A stretch of DNA of 64,000 nucleotides, from positions 8,373,098 to 8,437,097 of the forward strand of contig CAIIXF020000001.1 of NCBI GenBank assembly GCA_903813345.2, given 5' to 3'. The DNA is from Owenia fusiformis. Taxonomy: Eukaryota; Annelida; Polychaeta; Sabellida; Oweniidae. A program made the position numbers and the translations under genes. Positions 22,101 to 37,100 of this stretch are shown one piece after another (positions within the stretch are counted from its first letter, which is position 1; each line of letters opens with the position of its first letter). The notes under the pieces are model-generated. The model was not told where the DNA came from. It did not search any database and saw only the letters and a list, made by a program, of their open reading frames with translations.

Positions 22101-25100
22101 GCCTGCTCGCTATCTCTGATTCTCTCTTTAACTGCATTGAACTCTTCAAAAGGAGGAGGGAAAAGTACGGAATTTATTTGAAAAATGATCAAATTATCGT
22201 CTTTATCTACCAATATTTTGGACATATCACACAAAAAAGCTCACGAACTATTGAAAACAAGCCTTTTTATCAGAACATAGCGCCAGAAAAAGTGGGTAAG
22301 TCCGATTATTTTTTGTATATCAGATCCGAATTATTGATGTTTTTTTTGGTCAACGAAAGTGCCCAAAAACCCCCTCCCCCCCTCGCGAAAGTACTTTCGT
22401 CTCCATATGAACATCGATATTTTGACCCCGCCCCTTAGTAAGTTAATTACTTCAGCATAAAAAATGAAGACAAATAAATAGAAATAGGTTCTGATTTATC
22501 AAGATATAATAATAACAAAACCTTTTTTGTAGGTGAACCCTCTTTTGGAGGCATTTGGTAATGCACGTACTGTTATGAATGATAACTCAAGTAGATTCGG
22601 CAAGTTCATTGAGCTGAAGTTTACACCCGGGGGAGAGGTCATTGGAGGTATGTGATTATGCAACAGTGTAGAATTTGTATATCAATTTTTACTGCCAACT
22701 TTATTAAATGCAGTGTCAGGTTATTTAGTATTTTTGTTACCAACAAAAATATTTTATCCCAAACAATTTCTGTTAATTGATAATCAGTAATTAAATGTTC
22801 TTTTGCCATAAGAGAGTTTTTGCAGCCATGGGGATGTATAAATGTATGCACCATATATTGTACGTACAATATTATGATGACCTTTCAGCCAGGATAGATG
22901 ACTACCTACTGGAGAAGTCACGTGTAGTCCACCAGGGTCCTGGAGAAAGAAACTTCCATGTGTTTTACTACATGTTTGCTGGAATGTCCAAAAAAGAATT
23001 GAACGATCTTCTCTTAGGGAAGCCTGAGAAACATAGGTACATTTTATTCTCCTACTTGGGGGAGGACCTTACCATTTGAAGAAAATAGGCTTTATATATA
23101 TCCAAGGGAAAATGTTATGGGTATAAATGAAAATCAAGTATTTTGTTGTAATAGTTTAAAATGTGCTTTATGTGTTAACAGCTAATGTGCTTTCATAGTG
23201 CCTGATTAAAAACATTTGTCTCATTTTTAAGAAAATTATACCACTTTTGATAAATAGAAAAGTGATAACATTCTCTATGAACGCATACAGCACTTTAGGT
23301 TATTGTTTTATTTGTAGGTTCCTGAAGCCGCGGGATGGAAGTGCAGTTTACACATCTGAGTTAGATTTCTTCTATAACAAAGACATGTATAGAAAGCTGA
23401 CTGAGATAATGGAACTAGTTGGTTTCACAGAACAAGACCGCAAAATGATCTTTGCACTCCTGGCTGCCATATTGTATGTGGGCGATATCCAGTTTGAGAA
23501 GGATCCTGACACTGATGGGGTTTACATTGTAGATGAATATCCCCTTGATGTCGGTAAGTTAACTTTACTATCATGTATCCATGCTCATGATATACAGGCC
23601 CGTCAGATGGGGGGGTGCGATGGGTGCGACCGCACCCCCCTTTGACACCTCCCCCAAAAAAATTAAATTTTTTTTTTTTTAAATATTGAAAAATATTTTT
23701 TTGTACTTTTTTTTCATCATCTCATACACTTTTAAAGTGCCCAGAAAGCATCAAATAACATCTTAAAATTGTAAAATTTTCTACAGGGAGTGGGCCACCC
23801 CTCACACCCCCCTCAATACAATGGAAAAGTTCTGAATTTATTTTATGTATTGTCTCAGACACTTTTAAAGTGCCCAAGTGCCCACACATCATCACATAGC
23901 TCCTTGATATAGTCAATGTTTCTGGGGGACTAACACTTGCTCCCCTTCGTGATCCCCATCCCACCTCCCTCTGGCACCCTCGCCCCCCTTGACACCCCTC
24001 CAAAAAATTGAAAAAATTGTGATTTTCTCAATTTTTTAATTCACTCATACACTTTGAAAGTGCCCAGAGAGCACTAAATAGCATTTTAAAATTGTAAAAT
24101 TTTCTAGGGGGAGTGGGCCACCCCTCACACCCCAAAAAACAATTGAAAAGTTCTGAATTTATTTTATGTATCATCTCAGACACATGTAAAGTGCCCAGAC
24201 ATCATCAAATAGCTCCTTGATATAGTCAATGATTCTGGGAGACTAACACTTACTCGCCCTCTTGCATCCCCATCCCACCTCCCCCTTTGACATCCCCCAA
24301 AATATTGTGACTTTTTCAAATTTTTTATCGAGTCATACACTTCGAACGTGCCCAGGAAGCACCAAATAGCATCTTAAAATTGTAAAATTTTCCAGGGAAG
24401 TAGGCCACCCCTCACATCCCCAACAAAACAATTGACAAAAATTCTTAATTTATTTCATGCATTGTCTCAGACACTTTTAAAATGCCAAGACTTCATCAAA
24501 TAGCACCTTGATATGGTCAATGTTTCTGGGGGCAGATATGGGGACACACACTTGCTCCCCCTCTGGCACCCTAATCCCACTTCCCCTCTGGCATCCCCTT
24601 TGACACCCCCTAAAATTGAAAAAATGTAATTGTTTTTCAATTTTTTTTTCGATTGACTCATACACTTTAAAAGTGCCCAGAAGCACCAAATATCATCTTA
24701 AAATTGCAAAATTTTCTGGAAGAGTTGGCCACCCCTCACACTCCCCACAAAACAAAAAACAATTGAGAAAATTCTGAATTTCATGTATTGTCTCAGACAT
24801 TTTTAAAGTGCCCAGACATCATCAAATGGCACCTTGATATGGTCATTGTTTCTTGGGGCAACCCCTTGCTCCCCCTCTGGCACTCCAACCCACTTCACTC
24901 TCTCATTCTCTTTGACATCCCCAAAAATAATTTGAAAAAAAATTCACATTTTATTGACTCATTCACTTTAAAAGTGCCCAGAAAGCACCAAATGGCATCT
25001 CAAAAGTGTAAAATTTTCTAGGGGGAGTGGGTCACTCCTCAAAAGTTTGGAAGTTGCATTTGTTAATTTTAAACACTTTAAGAGTGCCTAAAAGTCACCA

Positions 25101-28100
25101 AGTGACATAATGAAATCATAAAAAACATAAAAATTTCTGGCAGCCCACTCCAAAAACTAAAGCATTCATTTACTCAAACACATTAAAAGTGCTCAGAATT
25201 AACCAGACAGCATCTTGAATTAGTAAAATTTTCCTTGCTGCCCCCCTAAGAAGAAATTGATTGAAAAAATCTGAATTTCTTATCAATAGATTCTATTCCA
25301 ATTAAAACACCTTGAAAGGGTCCAGAAATCACTAAATGTGATCTTGAACTGGTAAAAGTTCTAGTAAGCTTACACCCTCCCCCTATTCTAGTGTTTCTCC
25401 AAATTTCTCATACAATATTAAATATTGTAATATTAATATTATATTTAGTCTTAAAACAATACGTAAACAATAAAATACTACAAAATATAGGGAGTAACCG
25501 ACCCCCCCCCCCTTTTGACTTACGCAATTTGATTTACGCGGCAAAAAAATTGACAATTTTATTTTCTCTTTAGTTAAAACCGCACCCCCCTTGGAGAAAA
25601 GTGTCTTACGGGCCTGATATATTAGATATCAGAACAGAAAGACAGTGAGGATTCTACCAGTTGATATCCTCACTGTACTTCAGGGTTACGGCACGATCAG
25701 TTTTTTTATAGTTTAAAAATTATTCAAGTTGATACATATCAATTTTTAGAACTAGTCACTTGATCATGCATTTTTAACACTGAGCATGGTAATGACTTAT
25801 CCTTGCCAAATCATGCATATTGTATTTCAATATGTTTTGTTTCTATTTCAGTTGCCGATCTACTAGGGCTATACCCAGAGGAGCTAGCGAGGATATTGAT
25901 ATCAAATCTTGCCATAATTAGAGGTAGGTTTTCCTGTTTGGAAGTATGGGAGTAAATTTAATGATTAAAAGGATAATACAAAATTGTTTGCTGTTTCTGA
26001 GCTGCATGCTGATGACACTATGAAGGATTTCCCATTTAAATTGTAGTGGTGCAATGTTGTCAGAAGAATTGTATACAAAAAAAAGTTGCTTACATAATGT
26101 CTTGAATCAGTAGTTTATAATTTGTATAAACGTCATAGCGTCTATATCAAAATGTAAGCAGGCTCATATTGTGATAACCCTGTGGATATATTACTGTGAC
26201 AGTTTGTTTTGAACTGTTTATATTTGAAGTAGAATGATATTGATTTAATACATGAAAATGATATTGAGATGTGTCTGCTGGTGTCTGTATAGTCATTTTA
26301 ACCAGTTAGGTCTCAAACCTTCAAAATGACTACTTGTGATGTTACAATTATATTTATATGAGATGTCCACTACTGAACACACTTTAATTTGTTGTAATTC
26401 TAGGAGAAAGGATAGTCAGTATGAAGAATCTCTACCAAGCCAGTGATGGCCGTGACGCACTTGCCAAATCCTTATATGGTCGTCTTTTTGACTGGATCGT
26501 CAGGCAGATAAATATTAAATTGAAACCTGAGCATGCTGCAAGGTATGGAAGCATTTTGATTTGTCATTATTGTCAATATAAGCCTAACTTGTCATTGTGT
26601 TATGTTATATGTTTAAGTACAATAAGTTTAGGAAATATTCAAAGTATACGAAACTGTATTTAGATTTGAAATGTATATTCATTTTGTTCAGCTGGACAGA
26701 ATCTTGTTTCATGAAATTATGATTATTTGTATGAACTTCATGCATTAAAACTTCAATTTTTAAATTTCAGTGCTTCAGCACAGATAGGCATTCTAGACAT
26801 AGCTGGATTTGAGAACTTTCCCCATAACAGCTTTGAGCAACTGTGTATTAATGTTGCCAATGAACAGCTGCAGTTTTATTTCAACCAACACATCTTCACA
26901 TGGGAGCTGGATGAGTATGCTAAAGAAGGAGTCAAGGGAGAAAAGATTAAGTTTGTCAATAACCGCCCACTTCTGGATTTATTTCTAGAGGTAAGTTAGG
27001 TTTTTTTCTATATAGCATGGGTTTCCCGGCAAAGTACCAATGCATTATGGGTAATGAGGTTATGTACTCCGTAATATTGGTGTATATCTGAGAAAATATT
27101 TATGAAGTATGGAAGAAGGAGCTGTTAGATTGTGTTACTTTGTGTGTTATATCATAGTTTGGGATATCGGAATCTTGAGCTATGACTAATTGAGCTTTTG
27201 GGTGTTTTTTGCTGCACATTGTCATCCTTGCACTACATTTAGTCAAATCAGGGAAGATGGTTTTTGTATTAAACTAAGTGGCACTTGTGCTCACATACTA
27301 ACAATATTTGCTCAACCTGGCCGAACAGTAAAGACTGGATATCTCGTGTGATTTTAAATTGAAACTACAGCGTCCTGACCAATGTCTGTGGTGGTGAATT
27401 AGGATGTTAATTATGATTTAATTTTTTCTGATGATGAAGTATACAGAACAAAAACTTAAACAAATGAAATAAAGTATTTCAGAATTTTATTCAGAAATAA
27501 AAAAAGTTAAATAAAAAAATTCACTAGCAGTTTCTCGGTTGAATGTTAGCCCATAAGAAATGATGTGAGATTTGAATGTCCATTGCTTGAAATGCTAGAA
27601 GTTCAGTGACCTTGAATCTAATATGGATGATATGGTTGTATGTCAGGCTTAGTGCCTCTTTGTGACACAGACACCTGCGTATTCATCAAAGACAAGTCCG
27701 TAAGGGCAGGGACGGGCAAGGGCTTTTCCAGAGGCATCACACTGCCAGAAACAGCTTTCGTCAGAGTGCTTGAAGTGGAATTTCTGGGCAGGGGCCTGGT
27801 ATGCGTTGTAGCTATTGTGCCTGTTGTAGCTATCATGTCCGTAGCTTGGCTGGGCAACGTATGTCTCAGCTGGGTAGTAGCTCTTGGGGCATGTGAAGTA
27901 GCTCTGGTAGGTGGTGGCACATTTCTTGCAAGTGTTGTACATGTAGGAGCCGTATCCATAGCTAGTACAGTGGCTGTAGCTGGTGGTCTCATAAGAGCTG
28001 TAGCTGCTGTGGCTGTTGTAGCTTGGGGCTTTGTAGCTGTCTTGACTCTTGTAGCTTGGGGCTTTGTAGCTCTCTTGACTCTTGTAGCTTGGGGCTTTGT

Positions 28101-31100
28101 AGCTGTCTTGACTCTTGTAGCTTGGGGCTTTGTAGCTGTCATGTCTGTTGTAGTGGTAGGTTTCCTTGTAGTAGCCATCATTCCTCTGGTAGGGGTTGGT
28201 GGGGTACTTGGGGTCATATGATTCACTGGAATTAAAGAAATTAAATCTTTTAGAAGTGGATGATTTAAAAAATAAGGTTTTTCATAGAATTGGGAATAAA
28301 TATGGGGAAGCCTTGCAGAAGGATTGGTGGCCTAGCAATGGTAATGGTTATTTCAGTCACCTTGCTGAACAAATAAGATATAGAACATAAATTGATAAGT
28401 TGTTTATTTGAAATAAAAGTAGATTTAAAGGCTGTATGTTATAAGTTTAACTACTGAATTGTTGATTTACTTGGATAGTTTAAGCTTCGAGTGATCCTGG
28501 CAGCCAATTCAAATATTCATTAATTTGAATTACACCTATAAAGATATTCTTCAGATTAATATTTTTATAAAGCAATATCGGATAAATGTTACATTACAAA
28601 TGTCCCTTTTCATCAGTTCATGATAATTTAATTGTGTAAAAGAGGCATTCTCTCACATTTAATTGCATTCTTTTACTCTCATTATTCTTGTGTGGCAGTT
28701 GATTAAGTGCATTTTAACTTTGTAAATTTGATAGTGCCCTGAAGTGACTTTTATAATGCTACAATATAATGGCACCACTCTGTAACCTCTGATCTCCAAG
28801 TGTCACTATTTTGTGCATAGAATATATTTTTATTCATACTGTCATTCTCATAGACCTGTCAGTATGCATATGATAAATTATGTGGCAAGTGGAATGCAAA
28901 AATGTCTGATGACTTTTTTATTTAGTACCTTCATTACAAATAAGTTTGTTTATTTCTCTGTCAGATCCATAACCAAATGGATTTTGTTAAAAACCTGAAT
29001 TCCAAAACATATGGGAAGGATTTAAGCTTTATTTTTTTAAATGTTGCATCAATGGTATTTCATTTAAAATATGGTTGACATGGTTGTCTGTTTTTCATAA
29101 AAGTTCAAGTGGAACTTCATTATTTGAGATAAAAATTCTTTATAGCTACATATATGAAATCTTCCTATGTTAAAAAAAATAATTAAATAAAAAAGATTGT
29201 AAAATCAAATTCACCATACAATAATGACCAGCTTAAATATTGATGCTTGAAAAAGATAAAACCCAAATTGAAACAAAAGTTACTATACAATAAAATACAT
29301 ATTACTTACGTGGCATATTCACTGGCCATTGCCACGGCAACGCATCCCAACAAAGCTACAAGTACAGTCTGCATGTTGATTGTCTGTGTTGTCAAGCTAA
29401 GATAGATTGATATTTTCTGGAGAGCTCATTTGGCTTTTATACCCTAATCTAACTACCCAGGTGTTACCACAGGCTGAATATGTGACCAGAATAGTTTTGA
29501 TCATTTAATTAAAAATAAGTCAAGTCACATACAATACTGTACACATAAGTATTTTCTCAGTTTACAATTTACATTTTTATATATTCAAAGGAAATTTTGA
29601 CTTTAGTTCTGTCTAATATATTTGGTGCATATATTATTGCTATAAACACTATTGTATTTTATAGAAAGTATAATAGTTCTAGAAATAGTATAATAGTTCT
29701 AGAAATAAGAAAAATATATGTTAGCAATAATGGATAACAATCAAGGTTACAGTTGTGAACTCTAGGTTTAAGCTATGTGTTCATTTTTCAGAATAGTACT
29801 ACGGGGGAATATTTTGAATATATTCTCTCTAAAATGTCAAGAAGAGTCGAAATTACATTTCATCGGTGTTTGGACTTTATTTCCATGCATTTATCGTCAT
29901 GTTCTCCGATTAGTGAGAGTTTTAGAACAGGAAATCTTTGAATTCTTCGTTTTATTACATAACAACTTCTCGAAGTATCAATTACATGCAATTAATATGA
30001 TTTGAATTAAGTGATGTGACATGTGTTATGCCCAGGGACATCACCTGTGCTCATTATTGTGCAGACTTGTGTAGTGAGCGCTCAGAGAAAATCTTCATTA
30101 CCTTGTTTTATCTGATATTGCGTACAAATGGGAAGGAAAACATGTGCATTAATGTTTAAGATAAATACAGGAGTATTAGGCTGTTTTAGGGGTCCTTGTG
30201 TTTGCTCTGTATAGAGCTATCACTTCAACAATACCACTCTCTCATTTCTCTCGTGTGCTGTTTAACCTCATGAAATGGTGCTGATTAGACATCAAATGTC
30301 CCTATACTGTATATACATGAACATTTCATTAAAAAATATTTCAGAGGTTTTTCTATCAAAAATCATATTTTAGGTTTTGAATGGATAAACAATAAAAGAG
30401 GTTGAAAAACTTGAGACTGGTTTCTCTTGCAAAACAATCATGTCCCTAATTGCCAGACATGCCAAGCACTGCAATTCTAAAAACTCTGAATGTCTTACCT
30501 ATGTTTACCCCATGTTTATGAATCCATTTGCAATCATGTATTATTTTGGTATTTCAGAAACCATTGGGTTTGTTCTCCTTACTGGATGAGGAGAGTAAGT
30601 TCCCCAAGGGATCAGAGCAGTCACTGTTAGAGAAGCTTCAGAAACACCTGGGCAAGAAGCAAGCATTTAAAGCATCTCGCTCAAGCCATGATCTGAGGTT
30701 TACCATAGAGCATTATGCAGGAGAGGTGGGTGTTTCATATGTTTGATGTAAACTGTATAATGTATACTTGTGGTGCCAATGGTCTTTAAATATGCAATTT
30801 TATATTTACAAATCGCATAGATTTCTTTTGTTTTACCATTATATTGTCTTCGGTATTTTTGTTTAACCATTAGTGAACAGTTGCCTTCAGTACTTACTTA
30901 TCTCAAAGAACAATTTTTATTTTTCAGATACATAATGAATCTTTGGATGTAGACAGGAAAACCTTAGGTCATAAGATCAACCCCAATACAATATTTCAAT
31001 ATTATAAAACACCATTTTGACCTATCAGTCTATAATTGATACACTTTGACCTCAAGTTTATTGCGACCATAAATTAGCAACTACATTCCAGCCATATCCG

Positions 31101-34100
31101 GCATTTGAATTTTATGATTATTTTGAAATTCATCAATTTCAAAAATTATTATTCTTGCAAAATATATTTCAATTTCAGGTGAATTATGACATGCATGCTT
31201 TCCTGGAGAAGAATCGTGACACACTAGGGGTGAATATAGTTGAGTGTATGCAGAATAGTGACAGTCAGATCGTAGCTGATTTATTTACTCCAAATGGATC
31301 ATTTGAAACCAAGTAAGACATGATTTTAGATTTCCAGGTTTTAGATTTAAAAAGTTTTTACAAAAATTAGCTAAATTGTGACAAGTGAATGATTTTATGT
31401 CTTTTACTTATTTTTTAATAATAAATAATACATTTTTTTCAAAAGATAAGATTTATCTTTGTCACAATTAATACTTCTTAATATACATACTGTTTTAAAT
31501 TCAAAAATAATTTTATTGTGAAAACAAAATTCACCTTGTATTTATATATTTGTATGGTTGTGTGTATTATTTGTAGCAACAATTCAATGCAGAGAACTAG
31601 AAAGTCAGTGCTCTACTGTAAAGCTCCAGATCCAAAACGGTTTGAAAGTTTGTCAAGAAAAGCAGCAAAAAAATTGCTCAAAGAAAAGTAAGTTTTAATT
31701 TCAACTGCTTATTAGACGAGTACATATTCTGCCAAGATGTTTTATTAGTTATTTTATTGGTGAATGGTGAATAGGGCCATGTTGCTACTTTATATCACCA
31801 GCATTCCTGGTGGTTATAAAGTCTTCAGATCACATTCTTTAAGGAGAATATGAAAGTCAGATTGTATTTTGAAAAAAACTGAACAATATATTTTTAAGAA
31901 TACAACACAACCCCAAAAATTTGGATTTAGAAAACTGCACAACCCAAGAAATTTGGATTTCAAATAATCAATTTTGTAGAAATCCCAATAGTATGCATTG
32001 GGGGGAGGGCTACAATATTTGTATCCAAAACTTAACCTAGCATATTATGTTTATACTGAATAATGTAATGAGTTTGTATTTTAGAGCTAAGCATTCCGGT
32101 GCACCTGATTCAGCAGTACAGAAAACAGTCAGTGCCTATTTCACAGTAAGTAAAACTTTAACATTTGTTTAATGAAAATTATTGTCTATATTGTATAGTG
32201 TTATTAATTCAGTACTACAGGCCTTGTTGTAGAGAAAGCTCATAGTGTAAATTCACTTTATTATTAGGCTTTAACTTTTTTAATAACTACTTTATTGCTT
32301 CTTGTAGAGTTCCCTGACTGAACTGATGAGGAAATTGCTGGAAGCTGAGCCACAGTTTATTAGGTCAGTTCATGTATATACAACTTGTATATCGCCAGAA
32401 ATACAGACTGCTGGACTTATTCAGTTTTAGTTCACACCATGGATCAAATTTTTTTGTTTTATGCACAACAGTGAATTTAGTAGTTTCTTCTTGGGATATG
32501 TGTTTTATTTTTGTAACATTTAGAGTATTTAGTTGATCTTTATCTTGAATGAAGAAGTAAAAATGTATGAATATGTTTTGTTATTTATTAATATATTTTT
32601 AGGTGTATAAAACCAAACACTGATCAAAGACCAAACATATTTGACTCCCGAATAATCCTCCAACAGTTGCGTTACACTGGGGTTCTAGAAACAGTGAGGA
32701 TTAGACGGATGGGCTTCCCTACACGCTTGCCTCTGGAGGTGTTTGTAAAGCGCTACAGAATTATTGCATTTTCTTTCACTGGTCACGTGGAGCCCTCACA
32801 CGGCAACTGTCGCAGAATCATAAACAAAGCGAACCTTCACAATTGTGAGATTGGAAAGAATAAGGTGAGCTTTATAATGACATATTGCCAGTGATACTAC
32901 AGTGAAACCTGTATAATCTGAACAGTTCTGAATGCCGATGGGACCAGTCAAAAGTATTTGGATTAGCAGGTATTCACATTTCAAGGTTTTTTATAGGTCA
33001 ATGGAAGATAAGAAATTTGGTACCAAGCAAAAGTGTTCACATTGAGAAGTAATCGAATTAGATACATGTTTGGATATACAGGTTTCATTGTATTATGTAA
33101 TCACAGGCCTGTTATAAGTGCTAGACCAGGATGTTTATTCTGAATCTAGTACTATATATACAGAGATAATCTTTGTACTTTCACATAAACATACCACTTG
33201 ACTGTGCAATACAGTATCTTGTTGTGTTGTAATAATTCTTGGAACCCTTCTAAGATAGCACTTTGTCCTGGCAAACTTAGATAGTTTAACTGCTAAAGAC
33301 GTTATTGTATCACCACGCTTGTTAATAATAGAAACACCTTGATAAATGGTTTTAAATCAATTACCACTTCATACATTGGAAATGATAGTATTTGTGTGAT
33401 AAGGAGGGAACTTCAGCTTTCTTAGAAAATCTCATCCATTCTATGATATGTAAACATTTTATCTCATATAATTATCAACAATTGTGAAAGAATGAAGTTA
33501 ATTTTGTTTGAGGTGGGTAATGAGTGAGGAGTGCTAATTATTTAATACTCAAGTGAAGGACATATCAACATTTTTAAATTTCTCTATATGAGGGGAGGGG
33601 AGCAAACCATAAAAAATTCATTTCTCCACAACTGTTGATTAATGGACACAATCCCTAAAATAAAGTATGTTTAATCTCTGTTATTTTCTTGGAATTTTAC
33701 AGGTGTTCCTGAAATACTGGCACAATGAGCAACTTGACCTTTGTCTGGACAGGGTCATTAAAGACATTGTATTTGTGCAGTCATATGTGAGGGGATTCCT
33801 GGCTAGGAAACGTATAAAAGTTATCTTAGCTAACGTGCACAGGTCGAAGAGTCTGTTGTCAACATTCATGGTGATGTTATCTCAGGATACAGAGAGGTTG
33901 TTTTATACAATGAATTCACAAAGAGAGCATGATGCAGCGAGACATGAACGAGAGGTAACGATTGCAGCTTTTCTTTATTTTTAAACGTACATGTTCAGTA
34001 AATATATATATCTTTTATTGACTCTTAGAATGTCATGGTATGACACATTAGTCAGTCTCATTAAACGTGAGTAAGTGGAACACCTTTTGTACCTCTAAAA

Positions 34101-37100
34101 AGTGTTCCTCTTGGAGATGTTCCACTTCCAGTTACATTTAAAATTAAGTCAGGATTTGATTCCTTGATGCACATGAAAAATAGAAAATTTGTATAAGTAC
34201 CTTTTTATTGATAGGTCATAGGACTCTGAAAAGTGTTTCACATATTGATCTTAAAGATGTGTTTCACTTGACAGAATTTTACTGAGCATTTTCATTTCGT
34301 TACAATATTACAGAATCACATGTTTAAGATCTGACAAATGGCATGCAATTTTGTTCTTTAGGTTGAAAGACAGCAAGAAGAGGAAAGACAGGCTGAGGTG
34401 AAACGTCGTCAACGAGGTCAATTCCGTTATGGCCTAGACACACCCAGAGACTCCATCTATCACTTAGGCCAGCAAGTACCAAACTATAAAGCCCCAGAGG
34501 AACCTCTTGCTGACTACACAATAGACCCTAAAAGAGCCACTAAACCAAATGGTTTTATTAAGAAGCCAACATCTGGTTATGATGGCTATGAAAGACCTGT
34601 TGTGAAACAGAATATAAAACGAAAACCAACAAAGCATGATCCAAAGTAAGACACTGATTTTGACTGAAATATAGTCACATTCATATTCTGCCTCTTTTTT
34701 GTATAGTTAGTTTTCTAACCATTTTATCTAATTTCCATGTCGTCAGCCCCCTATTTAGATGTCTTTGTATATCCTTAATATTAAGAATAAGATTTTCCTG
34801 TGTTTCCAGCCACCAATATTTCAGTCATGACACACTTCAATCTAATGCTGGGACAGCCATCTATAATGAAAGTGAATTTGAATACAGTGAATTTGGGCAT
34901 TACAGTAGGGGAAAGGTGGCGCTACCCATTGCACACTTGGCAAATAAACCAAAGCGACTGTCAAATGTTGACTTTTATGATGTAAGTTTCTTTTTTATCA
35001 AATATACATGTACAGTATTGTAATCGATTTTCAAGGTATCATCTTACCCATAATAGAACTCAGCTAATTCTATGTTTTATTTCATTATCTCTAAATGTTC
35101 ATTCTCCATCTTTAATCAGCAGATCGAAATGAGTAGATAATGCTATCATTATTAAAACATATTTTGTTTGTTTGCCAGGATATACTGCATGAGGCCATCG
35201 ATAAATATGGTGAGCTAAGTAGAGATATCTGGAGCAAGATCCTATATGTTGAGAAAGATGCAATACTTGCCAAGTTCTACGTGAATGAAACTGAAGTGCT
35301 AATAGATGGCAGTGATGTACAATATACCGGTGACACGTGAGTATACAAAACGACTTATTGGTTAATTTGGAACACAAAGATTTGGGGACATTATCACATT
35401 ATGTTTGAAATGTGTTTGGGTTTGTGGGTCCATAATTCAAACAAAAATAGATATGACAATCTGATTGAATTGTTACTTTATATGTGTTTAATAATTGATT
35501 GTATGTAAAACAAAAACATGAAGAGAAAAATGGTTGACCACATGAATTACATATTGTTGTTTTTAGGATTGGACTTGGATCCATTGACAATCCAAACAGA
35601 GATGAAAAAAGTAAAAAGATCAGGGACTTTATAGGAAGAGTAAGTAAAATGATAGTTCAATCACATGTACAATGGATTCTGATTAAGTGACTGCTTGCTT
35701 ACCAGCCAGAAGTTTTCAAATTGAGAGGTTTCCACAATATTGTGCTACTAAGTTGACAAAAGGCCTTCACTGGCTGGAACTGTCTGTTGACCTTGCTGTA
35801 GGGTAAATATGCCAGTTCTTCAACTTGGTCAAAAATGGGGAGAACTGTTCTACCTTTATTGATCATGGTTCCATGATAGTGTAGTATGACCATGAAATAT
35901 AGGATTTGGACCAAGAGGTTATGCCCAGCTTCAAAGGTGGTAGATAGAGAAATACAAAAAAACTTTTAAGAGCTTTAGTTGAAATAGTCAATGGAACCTC
36001 CAAAAAATGTTGCCATAAAAATCCTCACATTTTAAGGTGTTCATCCTGTAGAGTTACAGTAAAACCTGTATATTCAAAAACCTCTCAATATGGTCACTTT
36101 TTCCCAATATTGTTATCTCCCATTGACTCACATATTAAGAAACATTGAATGGAAAAGCATGCATCCAAACTCATGGCCTCTCTTAATGGTGTTTTGATTA
36201 GACACAGTTTTCTTCTATTTTCCTTTTGAGGGGCATTTGATGAAATGAGCAACAAGTAGTTTTATTTGAAATGCTACAAATCATTTTGATATGTTCTATA
36301 TTTTAGGGACTGATTCTGAAACATGATAATGATGGGAGCATTTGGGCCACGAGGATCTGTAAAAATGATATTATTGTGAAGGGCTATGAGAATCCAGCTC
36401 AACACAGTCTCTCGGAGGAAGTTGTACTAGAGATGGGGAGACTGCCCATGAATAAACCAGTGAAGGTACATACTAGACCTTTAGGTCACACATCCTGCAG
36501 TGGATTTGAAAGTCCACAGTAGTGTATGCTAACTTGCTGTACATTTCTGTAATTTATAAAGTATACATAATTTGAAAAGCAAATCTGTAACATTCCACAT
36601 CATTGCTTGAACTCCAAACTTACAATATTTACATTCTTAATGTGTCCTCCATTGTTAGGTGTTTGACATGAAAGAGTTCAAAAGTCATATGGCCCTCGAG
36701 ATGTCAACGAACCAACCAAGGTCACATCGTCTACAACGACAGGCAATTGTTGCCATCAGTTTTGTGCGTAACACTATCGAAGATTTACAGACTCCATGTT
36801 GGATTTGCATTGTCAATTTTGCTGCATTAGATGCTTTGGAGAATGAAAAAGGTAATGTATTTATTGCACTCCATATGGAAATATCAATAATGTAGAGATC
36901 AGTTACATTAAGTTGTTTTGTCGTTAGCTTCCATATGTCCAGAAATCATTTTGCTGGATTTGAACCTGTGTTCTGCTATTTTTGAATAACCTGTGTTTTG
37001 AATGACTTTACTTATCAGCAGATACCAAGGAAAGACCAATTTGTGCAAGAATACTTGGCAGTAAACTGAGAAGAGTTTCACTGCGTCTGACATTAATTCA

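Noticed and set aside
27618-28226. 202-residue Thr/Ala/Pro-rich minus-strand frame and a 193-residue plus-strand frame
   Set aside because: Shadows of the Tyr-rich repeat gene in other frames; the signal-peptide exon splices in phase only to the Tyr-rich frame.
19185-34645. Direct assignment of the myosin to class III
   Set aside because: The motor text is similar to class III, but the N-terminal kinase is absent and the MH2-like tail is not a class III feature; a tree is needed.
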